Below are positions 32,936 to 45,558 of a DNA stretch of 64,000 nt, one piece after another. The first letter of the stretch is position 1. Each line of letters starts with the position of its first letter. The notes beneath the pieces are model-generated. The model was given only the letters and a program-made list of their open reading frames with translations, had not been told where the DNA came from and ran no database searches. This DNA comes from Chelonoidis abingdonii. Its lineage: Eukaryota; Chordata; Testudines; Testudinidae. The DNA lies in assembly GCF_003597395.2 (NCBI RefSeq), contig NC_133770.1:19218063-19282062 (forward strand), in the 5' to 3' direction. Both the position numbers and the translations under genes were made by a program.

Positions 32936-35900
32936 AGCTCTAGGGGGTCTCAGGTTGGACATCCAACACTTGAGGCATCCCAAATCTCTGGTAACTTTTA
33001 AAAATGTAGAAAAACATTCCTCCTTTACCAGTTTTAATCCAAACACACAGTTTTTCAGTGGCCAGTATATTCAGAAATATTTTTCACAATGAAAATTATT
33101 GGGAAGTGTTGCCGTTCGTTGGCATGTGCCTGCTGTCCAGAGGATGAAGGTACAGCCTGACACAGTTTAGGGCAACTGCACCTGTGTTTCCCTTTAGCGT
33201 TCAGCAGGCTCCCACTCTTGGCTTCCAGCTCCCCAGTCATTGCCCTGATGGGTGGAGACCTGCATCTTGCTGCCTTCTGAGCAGGGTATGTCCAGCCTGA
33301 ACGGTCCTAGGCCTTCACTGTGTATTCTCCACCAAAGACGGTCTCTCTAAACAGATCTGCTTGCTTTCTCTTCAGAGACTGGCAGTAAGTGTCAGGGCTA
33401 TAGAGGCATAAGTTTCCACACAGCTCTTTCTATGCAAGGCTATTTTTTTCTTAAGGTAAAATGCATTACAGAGAAAACATTAAAAACAATAAAAGAACCT
33501 GGATGCATGCTAACGTCTAAGTTTACCAGCGTTCATCCCAACTCTAATATGGGCTTTGTCACGAAAACCCCACCCTTGTTGATCTGTGTTTGGACCAGAG
33601 GCACGTTTACCTGGATCAGGAATAAGGCTCTGCGTTAGTTTAAACTGAGACTATTTATCCAAAAGCCTCTTCTGTGTTTGTTATCCAAAAGCCTTTTCTG
33701 TGTTTGTTGGTCTCTGGAGAATCCTGTCAGAGCTAGTATATGTGGATCTCTTTTGTGGGGATGGCTTCAAAGGTCAATGATGAGGAAGTTCGTTAGTATC
33801 CCTCCCCTCCGTACTAGACAAGGTACATACAATGCCACAACGCATATACAACTGCATTTTTAATACAATGTACCCCACAGGTATTAAGCCCAATTTAATA
33901 AGACTTAACTTAATTTTGAAAGTTTATCTTAATTCCATAAGGTTTACTCAGGGTATTACAAGGTATTGTCAGTCTGTCACGCAGCCCATTTGGTTGTTGT
34001 GCTGTTCTTCCTGAGAGATTGGTGGATTATGAAAGTTGCTGGTCTCATTGCCAGACTGATTTGGGGAATTACGAACATAACTCAGCTATAGCCGAATGCA
34101 TGTCAGCCTCACAAAAAGTGCTAGGTTTGCAACATTTGTGATGCACTAGGAAGATTAGAGAGATTAGGTAGGTAAAAGTTTTTAAAACTTGGTTAGTAAA
34201 TACATCACTTATCAGCTGGTAAATGTAACTGGCATAGGGAAAAAGGTTGAATATATGTCAAGGGGAAGTTTTATAGATGAGACTGTAATGGAAGGGTTAG
34301 AAAGGTACAATCCTGTGGCCCTTCCTTGGGTGAATAAGGACTGGGTTCTTTCTTTGACCAACTATGTGTAAATAGAAGAGGATTTATATTCCACAAACCC
34401 ACAAGGATGATACAATCAGAGTAATAATACTAATTTCCAAGATGAATTTAGCTTGTGCGCTCATGCTGGACTCCTAATTTTTCTTTGGTCATTAATGCCC
34501 AGTTTTGTAATGGTCAGACAGGGCTTAAAAACAACAAGAAAAATACCTCAGGATAAAACAGGGTTTATTTATTTGTTGAAGTTCATGAGTCAGCTGCTTG
34601 GTTACATATCGCCTCTTGATATCACCCGAGGGACTAGAAAATAGCCTGCTCTGGACAGATGAAAATTCCTATGGCATGTGGGAGCTCTGAACTTTTTACA
34701 GGGCTAGTATAGCTGATGCCTGATGTTAGGGGTGTCACTGAAGCTCAGTGTACTCTGGCTATGCTTAGCTGGCAGATGGACCCTTATTGGCCATTGTCAG
34801 ATAATGGAAGTTAGAGTAGCCCCTAAGCCACTGCTTGGGGCAGAACATATCTGCCCTGAGAAGCCAGGGTTTGTAACCAGCTCCCTGGCAATCCCCTCTG
34901 TGCAGCTGAGTGTCTGGGCCAATGTGTAAAATAGAACTTGGTTTTTAAGTCTATCTCATATAAGTAATATAGTCAGGAGAAATGTATGTCTCCACAGCTA
35001 ATATTTCAGAAAATGTCAGTCTAGTGTTTGAAATCTGAATTCAACAGGTCTTTTAGTGGGGCATTGCATACAGAGTTGGCTACGGTGGCTAGTGTTAGGC
35101 ACCACAGCAGTTCATTTACAAACACTGTGAACCAGACACAGCTTTGCAGTCTAATGTATAAATATATATTTTTCTCCATCTTTCACCACTATTTGTGACA
35201 TATTGTACTTGAGGTGCTCTCCTCAAACAGTTGCTCCCTTTTTTTCCACTGTCAACTCAGGACTCTTGGGTGGAGTAGGAAATCCTTAGCAAGTTACTTA
35301 TGGTGGTATGTTAATAATTCTGATATATTTGTTTTCTTTTTACTATGGTTTGTTTTTAAATGTGTGCGGTAGCAGAGCATAGTCCAGTGATATTACAGAG
35401 AGAGATTTATGGTATCAATATTGCCAGTTTGACTTCACCGTGGCAGAGGAGTGTCTTCTTGATGGCGCATCCCTATGTCCAATGAAAAGGGTACACTGTA
35501 CTGGCAGTGTCACGCAATCAGTCAGCATAAGCAAAACTGCTATCGTGTGGCTGATTTTCCACACATTAAAGTGGGCACAGAGAATAATCTTAGGTATGCT
35601 GTAAATAATGGGCTAAGGTCTTCTTTCAGATAGACACGTGCATCCCCACTGCTCTCAGTAGGGTTGCAGGAGTATAGCAGAGGATACAATGTACAGAGTG
35701 TAAATGCACTGAGATGACTTTGGCTCATTGTATTTAACTGAAGTACTGCACTAATCCATAAAAGGTTGAGCATCTCGACATACTGGAAATGAAACAGCAA
35801 AAACAAAAAGTAGCTCTTAAAATATTCTTGTCCTGAACTCGCTGTTATGATCCTTTCATTGAGCCAGCAAGTTGACACTTGGCTATCCAAGTATACCTGT

Positions 35901-35960
35901 TGTCAAATTTCTCATCTTGTGTGTTATGTCAAACACCAGAATGAGTTTTTACAATATCAC
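32936..35960. other. no gene; one short tandem duplication
   Basis: No gene is recognised. A 26-bp unit (atccaaaagcct...tttgtt) is duplicated in tandem at 33657-33682 and 33683-33708 with one difference. Open frames elsewhere are short and motif-free. Confidence 0.45.
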
Positions 35961-35967
35961 TAAGAAT

Positions 35968-36252
35968 GGTGGTGCCAACTCTGGAGATTTTATTGTGAGT
36001 CTCATGATTTTTGGTGTATTTCTAAAAACCTCTAATGCTGGGCTAGAGAAATGCATGGGAATTTAAAAAAAAAAATTTATGATACCCAAGAAAACTGCAA
36101 ACATGAAGCAAGTGCAACCTAAAGGCTCCGAAACCAGAGGGCAAATAAAAAGGACCAAAATTGATATATAAAATCTCATGTATTTTTAAGACAATCTCCT
36201 GATTTTTAGACCTGACATGATTTTCAAAGGCTTGCGTTGGCCAGACTGTAAG
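35968..36252. mobile_element. small DNA-transposon relic with iterated tctcatgatttt motif
   Basis: The left end gtggtgccaactctggagat and the complement of the right end (cagtctggccaacgcaagcc) are related. The interior repeats versions of tctcatgattttt (near 36000, 36175 and 36195, then acatgattttcaa). I associate this pattern with a turtle non-autonomous DNA element. Diverged. Confidence 0.5.
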
Positions 36253-36689
36253 AACCTGACAAAGACCATGTCTGGTTTTGGTCTTAGATTTTGACACTGA
36301 ACACCGAACATAAAGGGTGTTAAAGCATGTAACTAGAATCAGTACCTCAAGGAGCTAGTGACGAGGGGCTTGGTATGGACAGTGGAGGATATTAGTTGTC
36401 CAAATGTGTCTTTCCACATGGTTCACTGAGATTTAGCCACATGATTCTCATTCATGAGTTGTGTGGCTGAAGTCCTGAACTCTGGGTTGAAAATGTAGTT
36501 ACCGACAGTGGCCAATCCTGTACTCTGGCAAAAGGGAATAGAGGGAATACAATTTATCCTCCCTAATTTACTTTCTTGCACTTGTGCACCATATTTCCAC
36601 TTCCTGTGTATGGCTGGGGAGAGGGAAGAAGGGTCTTCTGGATGGGTGGAATTTTGACTCTTGTCATCATGCCTCAGTTAGTCAAAGCT

Positions 36690-37790
36690 GAGAATATCAG
36701 ATTCAAGACAAACTGCTCAGACCTACCCCAAACTGGTGGTTATTCTTCCATAAGATATACCAAGCCACTTAACACAAATAAACTTCTGGTCTCACCAATA
36801 TGATTAACAAGAAGTCAGAAATTCAGTCTCCATAGATATCCCAGCCTTTGTTTCACCACCCAGACACTAGATTTAATTATGACAAGTTGTTGAAAACTAA
36901 TTTCAACACACAAAAGGTTCTTCTCATCGGAAGAGATCAGCCACATAGCCAAGTCAATATACAGCTCAGATCTTACCCAATAATCATGCTGTTGCCGATC
37001 CTTTAGTATCTAATAGTTAAAGGTTTATTTATAAGAGAAAAGAAAGAGGAGAGAATTAAAATGGTTAAGGAAATCAAATACATACACTCATTGCAAAACT
37101 CTTGTATCAGGTTTGAAGCAATGATGAAATAAACTGCTGGCTTGTAAAATCCTCTGGTAACTTAATTTACAAAAGATTGGAAAGATCCTCAGTCCATTGG
37201 TTAGCATGCTTCTTTTAGTGTAAGTACAGAGATCAGAGCAGGAAAGAGGCAAAATGGAGATGCTTCAAGGGCCTTTTATACTTTCTCCCATGTGGAGGGA
37301 CTGCTGTCAGTCTTAATTTATGGAAAATTATAGGCACAAAATGGAGTCCACAGTCACTTGAGCAAGTCATATGCCTTGTATGCTCTGATGCCTCCTAAGA
37401 GCAGCCGTTACCCATATCCTGGCTAAGGCAACCATAGAAAGGCTCACAGAGCCCTGGATAAACTTAATCTATGGCCCCATTGTGTTTGTTAATGGGTCAT
37501 CAACTTGAATGGCCCATTCACAATGTACTGGTTAAACTGGCTGTAAACTACCTGGTGGGTGTTACCCCAGGAGCAAATACATTCGACATACTGTACATAG
37601 TCATTATTCAGAACTTCACATATAAAAATGATACATGCATACAAATAGGATAATCATATTCAGCAAATCATAACTTTACCAATGACAGTTTACATGATAG
37701 ACTTTGTACAAGATTTGTTGCAATTGATTAACAGTGGCAGTATTAATGATATAACTGGTCATGTGTCCATCATACAGCATCACAACTGTT
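36690..37790 (-). mobile_element. LTR of a turtle retroelement, antisense, approximate extent
   Basis: The run includes actggtggttattcttccat, ccaagtcaatatacagctca, gatcttacccaataatcatg, aaaggtttatttataagaga and aaaaatgatacatgcataca. The last phrase is shared almost word for word with the solo LTR at 24018-25193 (aaaaatgatgcatgcaaata), so the two are related. The tttatt at about 37026 gives an AATAAA on the minus strand. The ends are not defined and no duplication was found. Confidence 0.5.
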
Positions 37791-38104
37791 TCTCTCTCCA
37801 ATCCGCCCCCGCAAAGCCACATCCAGCAGCATAGCTGCACCAGTGTGCTGGGGAGAGTACTGTACACCATGATAGGTATATATGCAGCACAGTTTTCTCT
37901 CCAGCAATGGGGAGGGAGATTGTGATTCCCAAAGTCACAGTCTCCCTCCCGAGCTGCTCCTAAATCAACAAAGTTCCTTACTGTGTGCTAGATTGTAGAC
38001 TAACAACCCAACCCTACATGATTTTATTGGGCAAAGCTGCTTTATGAACTGCTAAGGTATCTTACCACCTTCATATGTTTTTATTAGTGGGATGGTATCA
38101 GGTT
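37791..38104. other. no gene recognised
   Basis: Short unassigned interval between two LTRs, with an internal palindrome around 37895-37950 (gggagggagattgtgattcc / agtcacagtctccctcccga). Confidence 0.4.
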
Positions 38105-38109
38105 ACCTG

Positions 38110-38936
38110 TGTCATAAACAGATAGCTAAGGGTTAATGTTTCTTTTGCCTGTAAAGGGTTAACAAAGGGAACCAAACACCTGACCAGAGGACCAATCAGG
38201 AACCAGATTTTTCATTTGTATTATATATAGATTTAAAAGAATAATAATACTACAAGTTAATACTTCTAAGTGACAGCTCAACCAACATGCAAGCAAAGAC
38301 TGACAGACTGTCCAGCATCAAAAAAAGACCTGGATAACAACCAGTAATGAAAAAAAACCACACCAAATCTAATGAGAACCTTAAATTAGACAGGGAAGGT
38401 ATACAAGAGGTGGGTCAATTCACGTACATTGACAGTAACATGCAAGGCAATGGGGATGTCCAGATGGAATAGTCTGGGGGCCTGGCTGGACATCGATGGT
38501 GACGTAGCATCCCTTCCCCCAATACAGAAACCAACAACTATGTTATTTTGATAGAAGAGTCACTTAGGTACTTATCTGGGGTGGATATGGTATTGTAAAG
38601 TGATAGCCAAGTATGCTAATGCAAGGGGAAGGTAAATTGCCCTCTCAGTTTTGTAATTCAAGGAGTTTAAGTACAGTAATCTTCCAGAGTAACCCAGGGA
38701 GGGGAAGCCTGGGAGAAGGGAAGTGGGTTATTTCCCTTTGTTGTGAGACTCAGAGCACAATGAGTCTTGGGGTCCCCCAGGGAAGGTTTTGGGGAGACCA
38801 GAGTGAGGCAGGCACTGAAATTCCTGTCTGGTGGCAGCGATATCAGATCTAAGCTGGTAATTAAGCTTGGAGGTTTCATGCTAGCATCTTATTTTCTGAA
38901 TTTTAAGGTTCAGAACTGAGTAGGAAAGCTATGACA
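38110..38936 (+). mobile_element. solo LTR, sense, 827 bp
   Basis: It begins tgtcataaacagatagctaa and ends gctatgaca, with the exact 5-bp duplication acctg on both sides (38105-38109 and 38937-38941). The TG...CA ends and 5-bp duplication define an LTR. The first 110 bases and the last 300 match the antisense copy at 40508-41394, while the centre (about 38225-38620) does not. That points to a subfamily difference or an internal replacement. There is no internal retroelement sequence. Confidence 0.85.
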
Positions 38937-39128
38937 ACCTGCACTTAGATACCAAGGTAAAAGGCATCTTTAGAAATATCAAAGATGGATTGTGCAATAC
39001 AGTGACACAATTGGACCCCTTGAATGGTAAAATGGTCAAAATACATTGAAAATCCCAGCCATACTCCATCTCTCTATATATATGATATTTACTGTATACA
39101 GTACAATTGTGTGTTGTATATCTACAAG

Positions 39129-39360
39129 AGAAACAGTGAGGCTTAGTGCATAGAGGACTGAACAAGGACTCAGAACACTGGGGTTCTAGTCCCAGCTCTA
39201 CTAGCCAGCTGAGTGACCTTAGCAGGTCTCAGTGCCACTCTGTGCCTCAGTTTTCCCATCTGTAAAATGGGGATAATGACACTGATTTCCTTTGTAAAGG
39301 ACTTTGAGATCTACTGATGAAGAGCACTATATAAGACCTAAATGTTATTGATTATTATTA
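39129..39360 (+). repeat. MIR-type SINE, well preserved
   Basis: Head to tail order is complete: ggactgaacaaggactcaga, gttctagtcccagctctact, ctctgtgcctcagttttccc, atctgtaaaatggggataat and agcactatataagac. Confidence 0.85.
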
Positions 39361-40500
39361 TATATGTAAGAGAAAAAAGATGAGATAAAAATGTCCTGGA
39401 ATGGATAATTTTAATAAGATAGCTATTGTATGGACAGATAGTGTATGAAAGGAAAATACAAGAGGGATGAAATTAAAGCCAAATATAAAATTAAGAAGAA
39501 ATATGCTAATTTGGGAAATAAGACAATGGGAAAAAATAAAAAATAAGAAAAATACATTTTAAAAGGTAGAAATTGCTTAATAGGAAATAGGTGGCAGTAG
39601 ATGCCTATAGGGAAAGGAGAGTCTGTTAGCAACACTACCTGTATGATATTGAATGATAAATACATTTTTAAAACGTTTGTCAATGATGTCTTTCTAGATA
39701 AAAATGGACACAGCTTTAAAGCTGTTGAGCCATGTAGGGCTATGGCTTACTGAGAGCTGACGGTGGGTTCTGCACTGCCCGGTAATTACATGTTTTACAC
39801 TGCCCCTGCCGCTGCCCCAGGAGCTTACAAGCTGAACGGACAGTGCAGTAGGCTTATTATATACTTGGATCTAGTACAGGCTCCCAGCATTAGTGATGTC
39901 CAAGAGAGTTTACTGGGGAAGGGATTGAAGAAAGGGAAGCAAGGCGACTGGGACACAAAAAGAGGGAGATGCAAATGTAGTCAAAGAAATTTGGAGGAAG
40001 GTAGAAAGCGGACGGTCAGAATGAAAGCTTGGGGAGCCAGCGGGTAGGCAGATGATAATGAGGCAGCAAGAGGTTGGCAATGAGAAGAGTTTGATCAATG
40101 GAGAAAACAAAGGGTTTTTAATAAGGGAGCCATGTTGACAGAACTGAGGGAGAGGACGGAGCTATAAGAATTCTGGGGGAAAGGATTTTGTTATGCAAAG
40201 TGCTGTTTGTTCCATTTTCACATTTTTAGCAAATGTCAGTTTCCCTTTAGAGAATCCAAAGCCTGAAGTTGTGTTCTTCATCTCTCTCTCTCTCAGGTCT
40301 ACTGTACTTTTCTTACAAAGTGTAGTTCATCTGGTAAATGATCAGTGGGTTAATAAAAGGAGGGCAGCTATTGATTTGAAGATAGAAACCACTGGACTGT
40401 TGGCACTTTTTTACTGAATGGAGCCTGAGTTTTGGGTCACGGTGTATAGAAAGAAGGAGTGGACTTAATGTTGATCAGCCTTGGTAATACCAACAGGGCT
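39361..40500. other. no gene recognised
   Basis: AT-rich and purine-rich in its first half. Nothing supported. Confidence 0.4.
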
Positions 40501-40507
40501 GCGTTCT

Positions 40508-41394
40508 TGTCAAGGTTCCTCCCCCACTCTGCACTTTAGGGTAGAGATGTGGGGACCTGCATGGACACTTCTAAGCTTAATTACTAGCTTAGATCTGATA
40601 ACACTGCCACCATCCAGAAATTTCAGTGTCTGGAACACTTCCTGTCCCCCCAAAACCTTCCCCTCCCTGGGCAGCCTTGAGAGGCTTTTTCACCAAGTTC
40701 CTGGTGAACACCGATCCAACCCCTTGGATCTTAACACAAGGAGAATTTAACCATCCCCCCTCCTTTCCCCCACCAATTCCTGGTGAGTCCAGATCCAATC
40801 CCCTTGGATCTTAAAACAAGGACAAATTAACCATCCCCCCTCCTTTCTCCCACCAATCCCTGGTGAGTCCAGATCCAATCCCCTTGGATCTAAAAACAAG
40901 GAAAAATCAATCAGGTTCTTAAAAAGAAGGCTTTTAATTAAAGAAAGAAAGGTAAAAATCATCTCTGTAAAATCAGGATGGAAAATACCTTACAGGGTAA
41001 TCAGATTCATATAGCCCAGAGGAACCCCCTCTAGCCTTAGGTTCAAAGTTACAGCAAACAGAGGTAAAATCCTCTCAGCAAAAAAGGAACATTTACAAGT
41101 TGAGAAAACAAAAATAAGACTAACACGCCTTGCCTGGCTGTTACTTACAAGTTTGAAACATGAGAGACTGATTCAGAAAGATTTGGAGAGCCTAGATTGA
41201 CGTCTGTTCCCTCTAAATCCCAAGAGCGAACAACCCCCAAAACAAAGAGCACAGACAAAGACTTCCCCCCACCAAGATTTGAAAGCATCTTGTCCCCTTA
41301 TTGGTCCTTTGGTCAGGTGTCAGCCAGGTTTACTGAGCTTCTTAACCCTTTACAGGTAAAAGAGGCATTAACCCTTAACTATCTGTTTATGACA
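40508..41394 (-). mobile_element. solo LTR, antisense, 887 bp, with internal minisatellite
   Basis: It begins tgtcaaggttcctcccccac and ends atctgtttatgaca, with the exact 5-bp duplication gttct at 40503-40507 and 41395-41399. It is the reverse orientation of the family at 38110 and 63943. An 80-bp unit is repeated in tandem within it: 40724-40803, 40804-40883 and a partial third copy, preceded by a decayed copy from about 40691. There is no internal retroelement sequence, so it is a solo LTR. Confidence 0.9.
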
Positions 41395-42000
41395 GTTCTG
41401 CACCGTTTCAGGTCTCGTATCTTAATCAAGGTAGTTACTGAATGCCATTGCTTTAACCTTTGTGAGCTTCAGCCTTTTGAATACAGTGAAAAGTGACTTT
41501 TCTAAAGTACATGTTTTAGGTAAAGGAGTTTAGCAAATTAACTCTTCTCGATGATTTGCAAATTAGGCCTTTATCCTGAAATCTACACCTAGGGAAACAG
41601 TCAGATTGATATGTTGGAAGTCCATAAAGCTGTCAAAGCATCTTGTATTATTCGAAACAGGATCTAATTCAGATGTAACCATCATTTCTCTTGGCTCTAA
41701 TCATGATACCCAAACCACAAAGAAGAAAGCCGCAAGACCAAATAGTGTTCACCTTGACCTTGACCCAGGCATACAGTGCTATTTATAAGCATTGATCAAT
41801 GCAAGTGAAAGGATTGCACTGAACAATTTTCAGCCTGTACACTCATTATAGGAAGTAAGGGTCAGAAGTTCCTATTATGCTTCTGAAGGCAAGGAACTGT
41901 AAGGTGGATCCTTTTTCTGCTTAAAGAGACTGGCTCAAATATGATTTATTGATTTCATTTTGGATAGCCACTGGAACTAGATGAATTGCATACTGTACTA

Positions 42001-42196
42001 TGAGGGACAGCTCAGTGGTTTGAGCATTGGCTTGCTAAACCCAGAGTTGTGAGTTCAATCCTTGATGGGGCCATTTAGGTACCTGGGGTAAAAATCTGTC
42101 TGGGGATTGGTCCTGCTTTGAGCAGGGAGTTGGACTAGATGACCTCCTGAGGTCCCTTCCAACCCTGATATTCTATGATCCTGATATTCTGTGATC
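42001..42196 (+). repeat. turtle tRNA-derived SINE (Cry type), well preserved
   Basis: The A-box region (gacagctcagtggtttgagc) and B-box region (gttgtgagttcaatcc) form the tRNA-like head. A central linker follows (atctgtctggggattggtcc). The tail gttggactagatgacctcct with ggtcccttccaaccctgata and an octamer-like attctatgat is nearly identical to the 3' end of the CR1 at 61970-62047. It is a non-coding pol III retroposon that would rely on CR1 enzymes. Confidence 0.92.
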
Positions 42197-42370
42197 ACCA
42201 ATAGGAGAGAGAGGGTGGGCAGCATTAAGATAAGAACAGAATGGGGCAGGTTCTGGCCTCCTCTTCAGTAGTTTAATTGCAGCAGCTTAAAACTGACTAC
42301 CTGAGGAGGGGAATCCCTCTCCCTGTGTAAGGAATCCCCAAGTGGCATAAGGCCAGCACAGCATCTCTTA

Positions 42371-42680
42371 GGCCTGGTCTACACTGGGGTAAAAGGGAGG
42401 GATCAATCTAAGGTACACAACTTCAGCTATGAGAATAGCATAGCTGAAGTCAACGTATCTTAGATTGACTTAGAATCACTTACTTTGTGTCCTTGTGGTG
42501 TGGGATCGATGGCCGCCACTCCCCTGTCAATTTTGCTTCTGCCTCTCGCCAAGCTGGAGTTCAGCAGTCGACGGGAGAGCGATCGGGAATCGATTTATTG
42601 CATCAACGGTACACGCCATAAATCAATCCCTGATAGACTGATCGCTACCCGCCGATCCGGCAGGTAGTGTAGACGTACCC
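42371..42680. mobile_element. PIF-Harbinger-type MITE, 310 bp
   Basis: The ends ggcctggtctacactggggt and the complement of the right end (gggtacgtctacactacctg) are inverted repeats. They are flanked by TTA on both sides (42368-42370 and 42681-42683), the Harbinger duplication. Internal palindromic segments include cttcagctatgagaatagca/tagctgaagt and a gatcgatttatt-type segment. There is no transposase. Confidence 0.85.
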
Positions 42681-42683
42681 TTA

Positions 42684-44485
42684 TGCTACTGTTCTCCCTG
42701 TTCCAAGAATAGAGGGAGTTGATGGGACATAGGGGCATGGCCTGTGAGCCTCTATGTCTGGCTGATCCTTAGCTGGACCAGAGAACTTGGTCCATTGTCA
42801 TCTTCATTCACAGCAAAACCAATCTAGTTCCAGATATATTGATGGCCTTCATCCAGTGTCTATTCATTTTCCCCTTCTCATGTAAAGATCTTCCTTCTCC
42901 TTCCCCTTCCAAGCCTTAGAATTAGTACAAAAGTTCTGTCACAGAGACCTGGAAAACTCTGGAAAAATAGGAGGCCTGGTAGTATAGACCTCATATTGTC
43001 TTTGGGGACTGGCTGGGATACCTAGGTACAAACAAAAGTGTAAATTTGACCACTGAGATAACAGCAGCTTTCACAGATCAGCGACTTAGTTCAGACCTAA
43101 TATACTGCACTTCCTCGAAGACCACGCTCATTCTACAACATACATATAATCGGACATTAAATCTTAAATGAAATAATTGCAAATCTCAGGTGAAAATGCT
43201 AAGAGAAGAAACTCTGTATTGTATAAGTTTTTTGCACCATGTGAAAAAAGGGAAGGATCAAGTTTCCTGCATCCCAACCATTTTTAAGACATTGATTTGT
43301 AAAGGTGCCAGAGTCCCAGCCCGGTCCTGCTGATGCAGTTCTTACCGGGCAGACATGTTTTTTAGTGGCATATAGCGGATATCAGTTCAATTCTTATGGC
43401 TTTATTGCAGGCAATACAGTTACCTGAAGATTCTTGTTGCTTAATTTACTACTCCTTTTTTGAGGGGGGAAGTGTTATGCGACTGCTCCACTTTTCAGTA
43501 TTAATTTATTTTGTCTCCATGTCATCACTGCTCTACATACAGCTTAGCTGCAACTACTACATTCTTAAGTACAAATACCACATAACTTCAAGGGTCCATG
43601 CTAGAGATTCTTGTATCTTCTAAATCCCGAGGTCCCTATGAATATGAAATTGTTTTATCTGTCGTTTCAATATTAATTAGAATAATAACAAATGGTCAGC
43701 ATGATTGAAAATAGAATTGGGATCCCATCCCTAATCAATGTGATTAGAGAATTTCTGAAACTCATTATTAAGTAAAGCATCAAATTAGATGTAATAAGTT
43801 TCTCTACCAGACATGAGGGCTTTTATTCTTTATTAAACAAGGATCCAATCATGCTCCCATTGAAGTTAATGGAAAACTTTCATTGACTTCACTGGAAGTA
43901 GGGTCAGGCCTTTGTCATCAAACATTAGAACAAACTTATCAAGAACTAAGGAAATGCACAAAACCAGTCTGTCACTTCTAAAACTAATACAATTTTTTCT
44001 CTTATATGTGAACCAAACTTGATAGTCATTTTAGAAATAAAGTCTTATATATAGTATTAAATTTCTTTACAGTTACAAACTGTGAGCCAAATCCTGAACT
44101 TATTCAGTTTTTTATGTCTGTAAGGATTTTGCCTTCAGAAGTGCATTGATGACCCACTGCAACTGTTAGCAGCAGGATTTCATCCCTATAGCTTCAGATC
44201 TATAGATTTTTGCCTCTTGAGCTAAAGGGGACTTGGTAGCCGTAGCAGGCTGTTAATCCTCAGACACTAGAGGGAGACATGAGATACACTTTACTAGTGT
44301 GTTTCACAAGTGCTTCATGAGCATTAAATAAGAAAGCTGAGATTTGGTCCTGTGTACACTGGAATCACAGTACCCAGCAATATTATGCAATATTTCAGTT
44401 TCCAGTTAAAACTGTAGGTGAAGTTTAGGCAGTTGGAATGTAAATCATGAAGAATGAACTAGAATTTGGATAGGAGTCTGGGGAT
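42684..44485. other. no gene; one short fold-back
   Basis: No gene is recognised. The fold-back at 43842-43912 (gctcccattgaagttaatgg ... cattgacttcactgg) belongs to the family with the ccattgaagtcaatgg core. Confidence 0.45.
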
Positions 44486-44489
44486 GTCC

Positions 44490-44640
44490 TCTCTGCTCTT
44501 GTGAAAAGAGCCATGTAATGTTTAATGACCATTACAAGTGAAGACCTGTTTTTGTGTTTCGTCTGAAAGACTTACTTCCAGAACCACAGTGCTCCATTGC
44601 ACCATGCTTTGGATTACTGTTGGCTCAGAAAGAAAAGTGA
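44490..44640 (+). repeat. possible ancient vertebrate repeat
   Basis: The order gtttaatgaccattacaagt, gaagacctgtttttgtgttt, cgtctgaaagacttacttcc and acagtgctcc resembles an old vertebrate repeat with 'atgaccac...aggacctc...tctcatccgaaagac...acagtgctcc'. Only phrase order supports this. Confidence 0.3.
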
Positions 44641-45507
44641 AACCTACTCAATCACCAAGGGAACTTCCTGGAGCATTCTGTGGTTTTTCTTTTGAGGTCC
44701 ACCTATCAGAGTCCTGACCATGGCTGATGTTGCTTATCTAGCATGATGTGACTAGATTGTATGCTGAAGTGATATGATTGCAGGGTTGGTTTTTTTTTGT
44801 GATAGCTACTAGAACAATCAGATAAAGATCTGCCTCACAGTCAGTACTTGCTCAAAAGAAATAAGAATGTTCTATAAACAAATATATTTACTCATTCGGA
44901 AATGGATGGTAAAATAATGAGTTATATTTTTTACTGAAATTGAGTTTCTAATGCTCTTAATCCTTCGTTTTCCATTTGCTGAATTTATGCCAAGGAACAT
45001 AATTAAACAAAATTGAAGCTACTGCATGAGGAAACTCTTAGTATCATTCCACTAGAGATTATTTCAGAGATTTTTTAATGTCTGTTCATTTCCATATATT
45101 TTGAAGCAGCTTTGGGTTTTATTAATATAGGATTAAAGCAATCCCTAAGTAAGTTAAAACTAAGCGTGACAGTGTCTCAAACCACCACCATTTTCATTTC
45201 ATGTGTCTTCTTAAGTTTGGATGTCTGACAATGTTTTTTTCCCTGACCTAAATCAAGCATTGGATGGATCAAGACTACTCCCTCTATGATCTCTGTAGAG
45301 CGTGGTGGTTTTTTTTTTAATGTCATGTTCAGCTATTGGTTACTTTATGCTGAGCTGTGAACTGTGTGGTTATTGGAAGCAGCATTAAAAGCTAGGGAGT
45401 GCCTCTATTTTCAAGAATAACTAGCACTTTACTGTTTTGGACATCAAGCTGATGTAGAACATACTTGCTGCTACATAGGATACATATCTGATCTGCAGAC
45501 ATCGGGA

Positions 45508-45558
45508 ATGAACAAATCAAAATTGTCCAGAGTGAAGAGATTTAAAAGATTGTGGAGG
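45508..45558 (+). other. possible short first coding exon
   Basis: An ATG with G at -3 opens 17 codons, MNKSKLSRVKRFKRLWR, that end exactly at a strong donor (gagg|gtgagtga). The peptide is strongly basic and amphipathic, like some alternative N-termini. An acceptor-like ctgcag sits just upstream at about 45495-45498. No partner exon is identified and I do not recognise the peptide. It lies in the repeat-poor block. Confidence 0.2.

Noticed and set aside
38110..41394. The two LTRs as ends of one provirus
   Set aside because: They are in opposite orientation, each has its own exact 5-bp duplication, and the DNA between them has a MIR and no retroelement genes.
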